A stretch of 64,000 bases of DNA. Origin: JBBDWK01 sp040902885. GTDB lineage: Bacteria > Acidobacteriota > Terriglobia > Bryobacterales > Bryobacteraceae. Position 1 is the stretch's first letter. Each line of letters begins with the position of its first letter. Under the pieces are notes generated by a model that had not been told where the DNA came from, ran no database searches, and saw nothing but the letters and a program-made list of their open reading frames with translations. Location of the stretch: positions 1-64,000 of the forward strand of contig JBBDWK010000046.1 in NCBI GenBank assembly GCA_040902885.1, given 5' to 3'. Positions 41,816 through 50,526 of the stretch are shown here, piece after piece. Made by a program: the position numbers and the translations under genes.

Positions 41816-42077
41816 TCTTCAGCATGTGTCCGGACGATTCTTTGCGCTGGAACTTCATTTGTCCGGTCTGTTGCGAGTATATAAACGGCACTTAATCCCG
41901 TCAATGTAAAACCAGGGCTTAAGGGTATAGGACCATCGACTTGTCTGCCTAAAAGTACTGTACGTATTGGGCGCGGCATGGAATCGCGCGCACATTCCCC
42001 GCATCTCTTTGAGAGGGTTAATTTTCCCGCTCGGAACGTCCTCGATTTGGTAAAATTAAGAGAGTCAATTTCCCACT

Positions 42078-44609
42078 ATGGCAGACCAGGAAAATCCGCC
42101 TCAGGGCCCCCCTACGCAGATGCCCCTTCCGGGCGACGGAAACCGGGATAACAATCTCGTTCCCATCAACATCGAAGACGAGATGCGTAAGTCCTATCTC
42201 GATTACGCCATGAGCGTGATCGTGGGACGCGCGCTGCCCGATATCCGCGACGGCTTGAAGCCCGTCCATCGCCGCATTCTGTTTGGAATGCACGAGATGG
42301 GCCTGACGTCCAACCGCCCGACCCGCAAGTGCGCCAAGATTGTCGGCGAGGTGATGGGGAAGTACCATCCGCACGGTGACGCGCCGATCTACGATTCGCT
42401 CGTGCGCATGGCCCAGCCGTTCAACATGCGCTACCCGCTCGTGGAAGGGCAGGGCAACTTCGGCTCGGTGGACGGCGATCCTCCGGCGGCCATGCGGTAC
42501 ACCGAAGCGCGGCTGGCGCGCATCTCGACCGGACTGCTGGACGATATCGACAAGGACACTGTCGATTTCCGCCCGAACTTCGACGAAAGCGAAGCCGAGC
42601 CGGAAGTGCTGCCCACACGGGTGCCGAACCTGCTGGTAAACGGCTCTTCCGGCATCGCTGTCGGCATGGCCACTAACATCCCGCCGCATAACCTCACGGA
42701 GATCGTCAACGCGCTGGTGATGCTGATCAACGACCCGCAGACGCCGCTCTCGAAGATCATGGAAGCCGTCCAGGGGCCGGACTTTCCCACCGGCGGTTTC
42801 ATCCTGGGACGGAACGGCATTCTGGACGCCTTCACACGGGGACGCGGCCAGCTCAAGCTGCGCGCCCGCGCCGCCATTGAGCGCATGGGCAAGGACCGCG
42901 AGCACATCATCGTCACCGAGATCCCTTACCAGGTCAACAAATCGCGCCTGATCGAGCACGCCGCGTCTCTGGTGAACGAGAAGAAGATCGAAGGCATTTC
43001 GGAAATTCGCGACGAAAGCGACCGCGAAGGCACGCGTATCGTCTTCGAGCTGAAGCGCGGCGAGCAGGCCGAGGTCATTCTCAACAGTCTCTACAAGTAC
43101 ACGCAGCTTCAGATCAGCTTCGGCGTCATCATGCTGTCCATCGTCAACGGGCAGCCCCGCGAGCTGGGCCTCCTCGACTGCCTGAAGCTCTTCATCGAGC
43201 ACCGCGTCGATGTCGTGCGCCGCCGCACCCACTACGAGCTTCGCAAGGCGCGCGAGCGCGAGCATCTTCTGATGGGTTTTCAAAGGGCGCTCGAGCACAT
43301 CGACGAAGTGATCCGGCTGATCCGCGCCTCGCGCACGCCCCGTGAAGCGCGCGACTCCCTGATTGGCGCATTCGAGTTCAGCGAACGGCAGGCTCAGGCC
43401 ATCATCGAGCTGCAGCTCCAGCGCCTAACCAACATGGAGCAGCAGAAGATTCTTGACGAGCTGGTGGAGATTCAGAGGCGCATCGGCGAGTACCTGGAGA
43501 TCCTGGGTTCGGAGACAGTGCTGCGCCGGCTGATCGTGGGCGAGCTCAAGGAGATCCAGAAGAACTTCGGCGACGAGCGGCGCACCGAAATTATCGAGGA
43601 CACCGGCGAGATCCTGCTCGAAGATCTGGTGCCCGTGGAAGACGTGGTCGTTACGGTGACTCACGAGGGCTACCTGAAGCGCACCACCGTGGACACCTAC
43701 CGCCGGCAGTTGCGCGGAGGGCGCGGGCGCAGGGGCATGGGCACGCGGGTCGAGGACTTCCTGGAGTACGCGATCATCGGCTCCACGCACAGCTACCTGC
43801 TGATCTTCACCAATCAGGGCCGGGTCTACTGGCTCAAGATTTACGAGATCCCGGACGCCTCCACCACCGGCAAAGGCAAGAACATCTCGAACCTGATCAA
43901 TCTGCAGCCGGGCGAATCCGTGAAGGGGTTCCTCCCCGTGCGCGAGTTCGTGGCCGGCCAGTACGTGGTCATGGCGACCCGCCGCGGCGTCATCAAAAAG
44001 TGCGAGCTGACCGTGTTCGACAACCCGATGGCGCGGGGCATCATCGCGCTGGGCCTGGACGAGGGAGACGAGTTGATTGCGGCGCGCCTGGCGGGCGGCG
44101 ACAACTTCGTCTTCATCGGCACCTACCGGGGCAAGGCGATCCGCTTCCATGAATCGAATGTCCGCGCCATGGGCCGGCCGGCCCGCGGCGTCACCGCCAT
44201 GAAGCTCGAAGAAGGCGACTACCTGGTGGGCATGGAGCTCGTCGAGAAAGGCGATGTGATTCTCTCGATCTCCGAGCGCGGCTTCGGCAAGCGCACCTCC
44301 CTCGCGGACTACCGTTTGACCGCCCGGGGAGGCAAGGGCGTGATCAACATGAAGACCACCACGCGGAACGGCAACGTGGTAGCTATCCTCTCGGTAAAGG
44401 AGGATTCGGACCTCATGATCGTCACCAAGGAAGCCCAGTTGATCCGCATCGAATCGAACGAAATCCGCAAGGCCGGGCGCTCGACTCAGGGGGTGCGGCT
44501 GGTGCGCATGGACGATTCCGACCGTGTGACCGCCGCGTGCGTCATCCCCGACGAAGAGCCGGGAGACGAGGACAAACCCAACGGGCAGGGGAACCTGCTC
44601 CTTCAATAA
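42078..44609 (+). CDS. gyrA: DNA gyrase subunit A
   Basis: The 843-residue protein has the breakage-reunion domain with catalytic Tyr141 (AAMRYTEARL) and a C-terminal beta-pinwheel. The GyrA box appears as QLRGGRG (about residue 544), which supports gyrase rather than topoisomerase IV. In the quinolone region the sequence is HPHGDAPIYDS: Ala102 and Pro103 stand where E. coli has Ser83 and Ala84, and Asp106 matches Asp87. The C terminus is acidic. gyrB is not in the window. The start has no strong Shine-Dalgarno. Confidence 0.96.
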   Translation: MADQENPPQGPPTQMPLPGDGNRDNNLVPINIEDEMRKSYLDYAMSVIVGRALPDIRDGLKPVHRRILFGMHEMGLTSNRPTRKCAKIVGEVMGKYHPHGDAPIYDSLVRMAQPFNMRYPLVEGQGNFGSVDGDPPAAMRYTEARLARISTGLLDDIDKDTVDFRPNFDESEAEPEVLPTRVPNLLVNGSSGIAVGMATNIPPHNLTEIVNALVMLINDPQTPLSKIMEAVQGPDFPTGGFILGRNGILDAFTRGRGQLKLRARAAIERMGKDREHIIVTEIPYQVNKSRLIEHAASLVNEKKIEGISEIRDESDREGTRIVFELKRGEQAEVILNSLYKYTQLQISFGVIMLSIVNGQPRELGLLDCLKLFIEHRVDVVRRRTHYELRKAREREHLLMGFQRALEHIDEVIRLIRASRTPREARDSLIGAFEFSERQAQAIIELQLQRLTNMEQQKILDELVEIQRRIGEYLEILGSETVLRRLIVGELKEIQKNFGDERRTEIIEDTGEILLEDLVPVEDVVVTVTHEGYLKRTTVDTYRRQLRGGRGRRGMGTRVEDFLEYAIIGSTHSYLLIFTNQGRVYWLKIYEIPDASTTGKGKNISNLINLQPGESVKGFLPVREFVAGQYVVMATRRGVIKKCELTVFDNPMARGIIALGLDEGDELIAARLAGGDNFVFIGTYRGKAIRFHESNVRAMGRPARGVTAMKLEEGDYLVGMELVEKGDVILSISERGFGKRTSLADYRLTARGGKGVINMKTTTRNGNVVAILSVKEDSDLMIVTKEAQLIRIESNEIRKAGRSTQGVRLVRMDDSDRVTAACVIPDEEPGDEDKPNGQGNLLLQ

Positions 44610-44614
44610 ACGAG

Positions 44615-46042
44615 TTGCCGTATCCGCCGCTGGCCGTTTTGAGAATCGCCGCCATCATCGCTCTCGCGGCCGCGCTTCCGGCGCAGACCGACGACCTCGC
44701 CGCGAAGTCGCGGGCCGCCAAACAGGCCATGAACGAGGGCCGCTTTGCGGAGGCGGTCCAGCTTTATACAGAGCTTACGCGCGCGCTCCCGGATAATCCC
44801 GGCCTGAGAATGAACCTGGGACTGGCGCTGCATTCGGCCGGGCGTTTCCGTCCCGCCATCGAGCAGTTCCACGCCGTCCTCAAGACCCAGCCCAATCTGG
44901 CTCCCGCCCATCTGCTGCTTGGCCTGGCGCATCTCAAACTGGGCGAGCCGGCACGCGCGGTGGCGCCGCTCGCACGCGTTCTCGATCTCGACCCCGAAAA
45001 CAAGATCGCGCTGCTGGAGTTGGGCGACGCGCAACTCTCCCTTGGGCGTCCCGAACGGGCGGCGCCGCACTTCGAGAAGCTGACCCGGCTCGACCCTTCA
45101 AACGCCAAAGGCTGGCACGGTCTCGGCCTGAGCCACGGCGCGCTCTCTCGCCGCGCTTTTGACCGGCTGGAAAAGACGGCGCCGCAATCGGTCTGGTGGT
45201 ACATGCTGCTGGCGCAGTCCAAGGCCGAGCAGGAGCAGTTTCGCACGGCTTTCTACCTGTACCGCAAGGCGCTCGAAGCCGGCCCGGACGTGCCCGGCAT
45301 CCACGGCGCGCTGGCCGGAATATACCGGAAGACCGGCCATGCCGATTGGGCCGAGATCGAGGAGCTGCGCGAGCTTCAGGTTGCAAAACCGGGTCCTCGG
45401 CCGCCCGCGCCCTACCAGGAGGCAGTCGCGCACAGCCGCCAATCGCTCGAAGCGTTCGCCCGTCTCGGCCAACTGCCCCCCACTCCGGAAATCCACGAGC
45501 TGCTGGCCGAGGCGCACCGCATTCAGGGCCGGCACAAAGAGTCCATCCGCGAGCTGGAGGCCGCGCTGCGCCTAGCCCCCAAGTCGTTGCGTCTACGCCA
45601 GGAGCACGCGCGGTCGCTATGGCTGAACCGCGACTACGATGCCGCCCTGCCGGCGCTCGAAAAACTTCTTGCCGCCAACCCGCGCTCGCCCGAGAACAGC
45701 CATCGCCTTGGCGATACGCTGCTGGAGCTGCAACAGTTTGAAAAAGCCGTGCCGCACCTGGAGCGCGCCGTGCAGCTCAAGCCCGATTTCGCGGAGGCGC
45801 ATGCATCGCTGGGCCGCGCGTACATGCGATTGGGATCGTTTGAAAAGGCCGTGCCGCACCTGAAGGCGGCTCTGCCGATGGACGAAGATGGCAGCCTCCA
45901 TTTTCAGCTTGCGCGCGCGCTCGAGCGCAGCGGCAAGTCCGACGAAGCGGCGCAGGCCATGGCCGGATTTCAGGAGATTACGAAGGCCGTGGAAGCCCGC
46001 AAGGAAGGCCTCGATCGCGAGCGACAGATTACCGCGCCTTGA
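44615..46042 (+). CDS. Secreted TPR-repeat protein
   Basis: The protein of about 475 residues has a hydrophobic N terminus (VLRIAAIIALAAALPAQ) and many TPR units. Examples are MNEGRFAEAVQLYTELTRALP, AGRFRPAIEQFHAVLKTQP, LGEPARAVAPLARVLDLDP and LQQFEKAVPHLERAVQLKP. It should be an extracytoplasmic scaffold. There is no ATG near the signal peptide; TTG 44615, 5 bases after the gyrA stop, or TTG 44639 is likely. The close spacing suggests cotranscription with gyrA. Confidence 0.82.
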   Translation: MPYPPLAVLRIAAIIALAAALPAQTDDLAAKSRAAKQAMNEGRFAEAVQLYTELTRALPDNPGLRMNLGLALHSAGRFRPAIEQFHAVLKTQPNLAPAHLLLGLAHLKLGEPARAVAPLARVLDLDPENKIALLELGDAQLSLGRPERAAPHFEKLTRLDPSNAKGWHGLGLSHGALSRRAFDRLEKTAPQSVWWYMLLAQSKAEQEQFRTAFYLYRKALEAGPDVPGIHGALAGIYRKTGHADWAEIEELRELQVAKPGPRPPAPYQEAVAHSRQSLEAFARLGQLPPTPEIHELLAEAHRIQGRHKESIRELEAALRLAPKSLRLRQEHARSLWLNRDYDAALPALEKLLAANPRSPENSHRLGDTLLELQQFEKAVPHLERAVQLKPDFAEAHASLGRAYMRLGSFEKAVPHLKAALPMDEDGSLHFQLARALERSGKSDEAAQAMAGFQEITKAVEARKEGLDRERQITAP

Positions 46043-46091
46043 ATCGCTGGCGTAAATGCGGTCCCCTTCCGATCTGATAAGATCGGTCCTT

Positions 46092-48026
46092 ATGCCCGAA
46101 AATCGCGATTACCCGCCGTCGCCCGACTTCGTGAGGCAAGCCCGCGTTCAAGGAATGGATGCCTACCGCGAGCTGTATCGAAGAGCCGGGGAGGACCCGG
46201 AAAAGTTCTGGGGAGAGCTGGCCGAAAAGGAGATTTTTTGGTTCGAGAAATGGTCGCGCACCCTCGAATGGAACCCGCCCTTTGCGAAGTGGTTCGTGGG
46301 AGGGAAGACCAACGTCTCGTACAACTGCCTGGATCGCCATCTCTCGACGCCCCGGAAGAACAAAGTCGCCATCCTGTGGGAGGGCGAGCCCGGCGACCAG
46401 CGGATGATTACGTACCAGGAACTGCACCGGCTGGTTTCGCGCTTCGCGAGCGTGCTTAGGGATCGGGGCTTCCGGACCGGCGACCGGGCGATCATTTACA
46501 TGCCGATGGTGCCCGAGCTGCCCATCGCCATGCTGGCTTGCGCGCGCCTAGGCATCATCCACAGCGTGGTGTTCGGGGGATTTTCCTCTGAAGCGCTGAA
46601 GGCCCGTATTCAGGACCTGGACGCGCAAGTGGTCATCACGGCCGACGGCGGTTGGCGGCGCGGTAAAGAGGTGAAGCTCAAGCCGGCCGTGGACGAAGCG
46701 CTCCTCGACTGCCCATCGATCCGCGAAGTGATCGTCTACAAGCGCACCGGCAGCGAGCTGGAGATGAAGGCCGGCCGCGATTTCTGGTGGCACGAGCTGG
46801 ATGAGTGCGCAAAGGACGACTGCCCGGCCGAGCCGCTCGATTCCGAAGCGCCGCTGTTCGTTCTCTACACCTCCGGCACCACCGGCAAGCCCAAGGGCAT
46901 CGTACACACCACCGGCGGCTACATCCTGCAGACCACCATGACGATGAAGTGGGTCTTCGACCTGAAGGAGGAAGACACCTACTGGTGCGCGGCCGACGTC
47001 GGCTGGGTAACCGGCCACAGCTACATCGTCTACGGGCCCCTCTCGGCTGGAGCGACGAGCGTCATGTACGAAGGCGCGCCCGATTTCCCCGAGCCCGACC
47101 GCTTCTGGCGCGTGGTGGAGAAGTACCGCGTCAACATCTTCTATACCTCGCCAACCGCCATCCGTGCCTTCATACGGCAGGGCGACCAGTGGCCGAACCG
47201 CCACGATATGTCCAGCCTCCGTCTGCTGGGTTCAGTGGGCGAGCCGATCAATCCGGCGGCATGGGAGTGGTATTACAAGGTGATCGGCAAGGAGCGGTGC
47301 CCCATCGTGGACACCTGGTGGCAGACCGAGACCGGCTCCATCCTGATTGCGCCCATCCCCGGGGCGGTTCCCGCGAAGCCTGGGTCGGCGACGCTGCCCC
47401 TGCCTGGCATTCTGGCGGATGTGGTGGACTTGGCCGGCAACCCGGTGGAGACGAACCGCGAAGGCTTCCTGGTTGTGCGCAAACCCTGGCCGAGTATGTT
47501 CCGCACCCTATGGGGCGATCCGAAACGGTACGACGAGCAGTACTGGCAGCGCATTCCCGGCAAGTACCTGACGGGCGACGCCGCGCGCCGCGATGCCGAC
47601 GGCTACTTCTGGGTGCTGGGACGCGTGGACGACGTGATGAACGTCAGCGGCCATAGGCTGAGCACCATGGAACTGGAGTCCGCGCTGGTCCGCCATCCGG
47701 CCGTTGCCGAGGCGGCCGTGGTGGGCAAACCTCACGAGATCACGGGGCAGTCCGTGGCGGCTTTCGTGACGCTGAAGAAAGGCGAGTGGGACCACGATAA
47801 GCTTGGGGTCGAACTGCGCCAGTGGGTGGCGCGCGAGATCGGCAGCTTCGCGAAGCCCGAGCAGATCCGATTTACGGACAGCCTGCCTAAGACGCGCAGC
47901 GGAAAGATTATGCGGCGTCTGCTGCGTGAAATCGTGACCAACAACTCGGTGACTGGCGACGTGACTACTCTCGAAGATCTAGGGGTGCTTTCGCGTCTCG
48001 CCGCCCAGCACGACGACGAGACGTAG
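46092..48026 (+). CDS. acs: Acetyl-CoA synthetase
   Basis: The 644-residue AMP-forming enzyme activates acetate to acetyl-CoA. The phosphate loop YTSGTTGKPKGIVHTTGGY, the acetate-pocket region CAADVGWVTGHSYIVYGPL, DTWWQTETGS and the acetylation-regulated Lys in TRSGKIMRR (about residue 605) are all present. The Trp in WWQTE fits acetate rather than longer acids. ATG 46092 gives the family start; 46056 is a longer alternative. Its stop abuts that of PEP-CTERM gene 2. Confidence 0.95.
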   Translation: MPENRDYPPSPDFVRQARVQGMDAYRELYRRAGEDPEKFWGELAEKEIFWFEKWSRTLEWNPPFAKWFVGGKTNVSYNCLDRHLSTPRKNKVAILWEGEPGDQRMITYQELHRLVSRFASVLRDRGFRTGDRAIIYMPMVPELPIAMLACARLGIIHSVVFGGFSSEALKARIQDLDAQVVITADGGWRRGKEVKLKPAVDEALLDCPSIREVIVYKRTGSELEMKAGRDFWWHELDECAKDDCPAEPLDSEAPLFVLYTSGTTGKPKGIVHTTGGYILQTTMTMKWVFDLKEEDTYWCAADVGWVTGHSYIVYGPLSAGATSVMYEGAPDFPEPDRFWRVVEKYRVNIFYTSPTAIRAFIRQGDQWPNRHDMSSLRLLGSVGEPINPAAWEWYYKVIGKERCPIVDTWWQTETGSILIAPIPGAVPAKPGSATLPLPGILADVVDLAGNPVETNREGFLVVRKPWPSMFRTLWGDPKRYDEQYWQRIPGKYLTGDAARRDADGYFWVLGRVDDVMNVSGHRLSTMELESALVRHPAVAEAAVVGKPHEITGQSVAAFVTLKKGEWDHDKLGVELRQWVAREIGSFAKPEQIRFTDSLPKTRSGKIMRRLLREIVTNNSVTGDVTTLEDLGVLSRLAAQHDDET

Positions 48027-48668
48027 TCAGCCGCGAGTCCGCCTACGCCGCAGGGCGTAGCCGAAGGCCCAGAATGCGCCAGCCCCGATCATCAGCAGGG
48101 CGCTGGATGGCTCCGGCACCGCGGCGCTGATGAGGAAATTCGAAGCAGTGAACGTCGGGATTGCGTCGCGGCCGGGCTGACCGGCAAGGTTGATCATGCG
48201 AGCAAGAATCTTCAGGTCGGCGGTGGCGTCGTCCAGATTTGTCGAATGCACAAGCCGGGGCAAGTCCAGACCGCTGTTGAAGTAAATGAAGAAGCCCGGA
48301 CCCGGCGACATGATTTGGCCCGCGATCAGGGTTGCAGCGTTACCGGCGCCGAATGGTGTTATCGGATCGGCGTCGTTGTCAAAGGTTTGCAGCACGACCA
48401 CGTTCACGCCGCTGGTTGGCAGATTGGTTACCACATCGTTAGCGAAGAGAACCGAATCTCCCACGCCGAAAACGGTGGGGTGGAACGAGAAGAAGTCCGA
48501 TAGAATCGAAAAGGTGATGAAAGGTTCGCCACCCACAACTTGTCGTCCTGGCGTGATTAACGCATCGGATCCTGCGAACGGATCAGTGTCGAAGCGGAAC
48601 GCAGCTGCATTTGCGGTTGCGTTGAGGGTCAAAACGGCAGCCGCGACATAAAGCGTAGAGCAACGCAT
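48027..48668 (-). CDS. PEP-CTERM sorting-domain protein 2
   Basis: The 213-residue protein has a signal peptide (about 1-22, ending TANAAA) and a C-terminal PEP-CTERM signal: VPEPSSALLMIGAGAFWAFGY followed by RRRRTRG. The body is beta-rich and Phe/Asp-rich (FRFDTDPFAGSD, FFIYFNSGLDLPRL), with no enzyme motif. ATG 48668 has AGAGGT upstream. The frame is open further upstream to 49145, but that part holds unrelated remnants. Exosortase genes are not in the window. Confidence 0.85.
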   Translation of the reverse strand: MRCSTLYVAAAVLTLNATANAAAFRFDTDPFAGSDALITPGRQVVGGEPFITFSILSDFFSFHPTVFGVGDSVLFANDVVTNLPTSGVNVVVLQTFDNDADPITPFGAGNAATLIAGQIMSPGPGFFIYFNSGLDLPRLVHSTNLDDATADLKILARMINLAGQPGRDAIPTFTASNFLISAAVPEPSSALLMIGAGAFWAFGYALRRRRTRG

Positions 48669-48741
48669 TTCGTTACCTCTTAGATGTGGTTTTTGTGCAC
48701 GAACAGATACATAATCCGATGCATGCGAGCAGCGTGTCAAG

Positions 48742-48771
48742 CTGTTAGATAACTTACTGTTAGATAACTCA
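48742..48771. repeat. 15-bp tandem duplication
   Basis: CTGTTAGATAACTTA (48742-48756) is followed directly by CTGTTAGATAACTCA (48757-48771), 14 of 15 identical. It lies about 75 bases upstream of PEP-CTERM gene 2, between it and a gene remnant, and could be a binding site or a scar. Confidence 0.6.
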
Positions 48772-48815
48772 CCATTGAACCTGCCAGCCACGTTGGTCTG
48801 CACGAGCTTCGACGG

Positions 48816-48968
48816 GGCCAAGCGCGGCAAGGCTCCCCGAATCTCACCGGCCAGCAGCGGCTCCCGGGCGTGCTCAGCGACGCTGGAGTCCGGACACAGA
48901 CAGTGGCGCATCGCTGCCAGGTTCGCCCGGTCATGCGGTTCGGCACGCCTTAAGATGAGATGCTCCAC
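48816..48968 (-). pseudogene. Remnant of a GNAT acetyltransferase (AAC(6')-like N terminus)
   Basis: The minus-strand frame reads ILRRAEPHDRANLAAMRH, then CPDSSVAEHAREPLLAGE and GALP. This matches the usual opening of AAC(6')-type GNAT acetyltransferases (I-R-x-A-x-x-x-D-x-x-x-L-A-x-M-R-x-x-L-W-P-D-x-S-x-x-E-H). Only about 45 residues remain, and the Ala-Leu-Trp-Pro motif is altered. The former GTG start lies inside the last codons of the TIR gene. The rest of the domain is missing. Confidence 0.5.
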
Positions 48969-50134
48969 GGCCACATCACCCTTTGCTTTCCCCCTATCCG
49001 GTTTTGAGCAACTGTGAATTTCTTGGCTGGCCACTCGCTTCCGTCGATGAAAATGAGCTTCACGTAGACGAACTTCGAAGAGACCGGAACCTTCACAAAT
49101 ATCTCGTCGTCGTCGCTGATTCCAGGGGCGCCAGGGCCAGACCAATCCGGAACGAAATGAACCAGTTTGGAGAGCGACTCATCGTCCACGGAATATCGGA
49201 TCTCCTTGAAGCCGTTCTTGTACGACAACAGATGACTGAAGTACAGAAGCACCTCTCCTTCGTAATCGCGAAATGCAACCCAGGAGTTTTCGGTTACTGC
49301 CAGGACTTCCTTGGTCCACGCCACAAGCTGCTCTCGCGCATCAAAGGTGAGGGTATAGGGACCGTTATCGCCGCCAGTCGAATCCGTATACTTTACAAGG
49401 AGGGTACGCTTGCCTTGCAGGTGCGGGATCTCCACGGAATACCTGGGAGCCGGTAGACCTGTCTTTCGGTCACGATATTGTGAATGCCCCGTGCTTTTGA
49501 ATGCCTCCTCGTCGGCGAACCTATAGAAGATTTCCTTGACAGGCTGATCTGCAATAATGTCAAACGTCAACATCCAACCCGAATTACCAATCGAGCTATG
49601 TACTGTAACAGGCTCTAAGTCTTGCCCGACTGCCTTAGGATGATCGAGCCAGTCTTCAGCGTAATAAATTGATGCACCGCCCAGAACCGCGATCGGTGCG
49701 AGCAGCAAAACCGCCCGGCGTGCTAACGTCCTTCTTCGGCGGCGTCGGGCCTCGCTGACCGCCGCGACAATCTCTGCGGCCGGGTCGCCTTGGGGCCGCA
49801 GGACCGTCACCCCGCGAAGGTAGGGAGGCAGAATGTCCAGATCCACCTCGGTAACGATAACGGGTAGCACATGGCCCGAAGGACTGTTCCACTTGTGCTG
49901 GGCGATCGCAAGCTCCGTTAGGGCGTAACTGCCGTGTGACACGGATTCGGGACTTACCAAAAAGATAAAGAGATTGCATCCTTGGACCGCCTCCCGTATG
50001 CGCAAATCGTAGCCTTCACCGGCAGGCAGCGACGCACGGTCAAAAAATACTGAGTGGCCTTCATCCCGCAGGCTATACGCAAGCCGCTCAGCAAGTGTGA
50101 ACTCGGGTGAAGAATAGGAAACGAAGACTTTCAT
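48950..50134 (-). CDS. TIR-domain membrane protein with duplicated C-terminal domain
   Basis: The 394-residue protein has an N-terminal TIR domain (1-125): KVFVSYSSPE, FFDRASLPAGEGYD and LVSPESVSHGSYALTELAIA, with Glu74 at the place of the NADase catalytic Glu. A basic stretch (RRRRRRTLARR) and one membrane helix (141-158) follow. The rest (about 180-377) is beta-rich and seems internally duplicated: VKEIFYRFADEE/KRTLLVKYTDSTG and FKEIRYSVDDES/KFVYVKLIFIDGS. Topology would put TIR inside and the repeats outside. Bacterial TIR proteins often destroy NAD in defence. ATG 50134 has no Shine-Dalgarno. Confidence 0.85.
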   Translation of the reverse strand: MKVFVSYSSPEFTLAERLAYSLRDEGHSVFFDRASLPAGEGYDLRIREAVQGCNLFIFLVSPESVSHGSYALTELAIAQHKWNSPSGHVLPVIVTEVDLDILPPYLRGVTVLRPQGDPAAEIVAAVSEARRRRRRTLARRAVLLLAPIAVLGGASIYYAEDWLDHPKAVGQDLEPVTVHSSIGNSGWMLTFDIIADQPVKEIFYRFADEEAFKSTGHSQYRDRKTGLPAPRYSVEIPHLQGKRTLLVKYTDSTGGDNGPYTLTFDAREQLVAWTKEVLAVTENSWVAFRDYEGEVLLYFSHLLSYKNGFKEIRYSVDDESLSKLVHFVPDWSGPGAPGISDDDEIFVKVPVSSKFVYVKLIFIDGSEWPAKKFTVAQNRIGGKQRVMWPWSISS

Positions 50135-50334
50135 AGCGACAGCGGGGGATTTCCCAACTTCAATGATGCAGGCATCAGAACCTCAGCGGAGAACGACCTG
50201 TCCGCGCGGTGAAATCGCTCATGGCACACCAGCCGGCGACAGGGAAGACCGCGCTCGTTAGGAATGCTATCACAAGTCTGAAACCCCGCCCTTCGATTCG
50301 CCGTCGGCTCAAAGGCACAGGATCTCGCCGGCGA

Positions 50335-50373
50335 CTGCTCGGGATCGAGCGGGGCCGGCAGGTGGAACTGGGC
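50335..50373 (-). pseudogene. 39-bp copied fragment of ddl
   Basis: These 39 bases match 51663-51701 inside ddl at 37 positions. On the minus strand they read AQFHLPAPLDPEQS, against AQFHLPAPLEPEQT in Ddl. No more of ddl can be found around them. It is a leftover of a duplicated or exchanged ddl copy. The rest of 50135-50526 shows no intact gene. Confidence 0.7.
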
Positions 50374-50412
50374 ATCGCCCGAGCTCCGTCGTCGCATCGC
50401 ATGCGGCTGTAG

Positions 50413-50484
50413 TACGCGCCGGAACGGTATGAGATGTTCAAGAATAAGGAGGACGGCCGCATCAAGGTGGTGTTGCGGCCATAG
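50413..50484 (+). pseudogene. C-terminal tail of a zinc alcohol dehydrogenase (remnant)
   Basis: Codons from 50413 read YAPERYEMFKNKEDGRIKVV and then LRP before a TAG stop. This resembles the extreme C terminus of zinc-dependent alcohol dehydrogenases (typically Y-x-x-F-x-x-K-E-D-G-C-I-K-V-V-L-K-P). A TAG stands directly before it, so nothing upstream belongs to it. It is a decayed fragment. Confidence 0.55.
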
Positions 50485-50526
50485 GAATAGCGGCGCCCTC
50501 AGGCCCGTATCAGCTCGTGGTCAACA

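Noticed and set aside
42018..44606. Long minus-strand frames opposite gyrA
   Set aside because: They have His/Asp/Val-rich shadow composition and no start context, and gyrA is complete on the other strand.
42078..44609. ParC (topoisomerase IV subunit A) instead of GyrA
   Set aside because: The C-terminal domain has a GyrA box (QLRGGRG) and six pinwheel blades, so GyrA is preferred.
48669..49145. N-terminal extension of PEP-CTERM protein 2 in the same open frame
   Set aside because: The PEP-CTERM protein has a proper signal peptide and Shine-Dalgarno at 48668. The upstream codons are a GNAT remnant and the end of the TIR gene in another frame.
50131..50397. An 88-codon frame ending where the TIR gene begins (ATGA overlap)
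   Set aside because: It looks like an upstream coupled gene, but its only recognisable part is the copied ddl fragment and the rest has no coding character.
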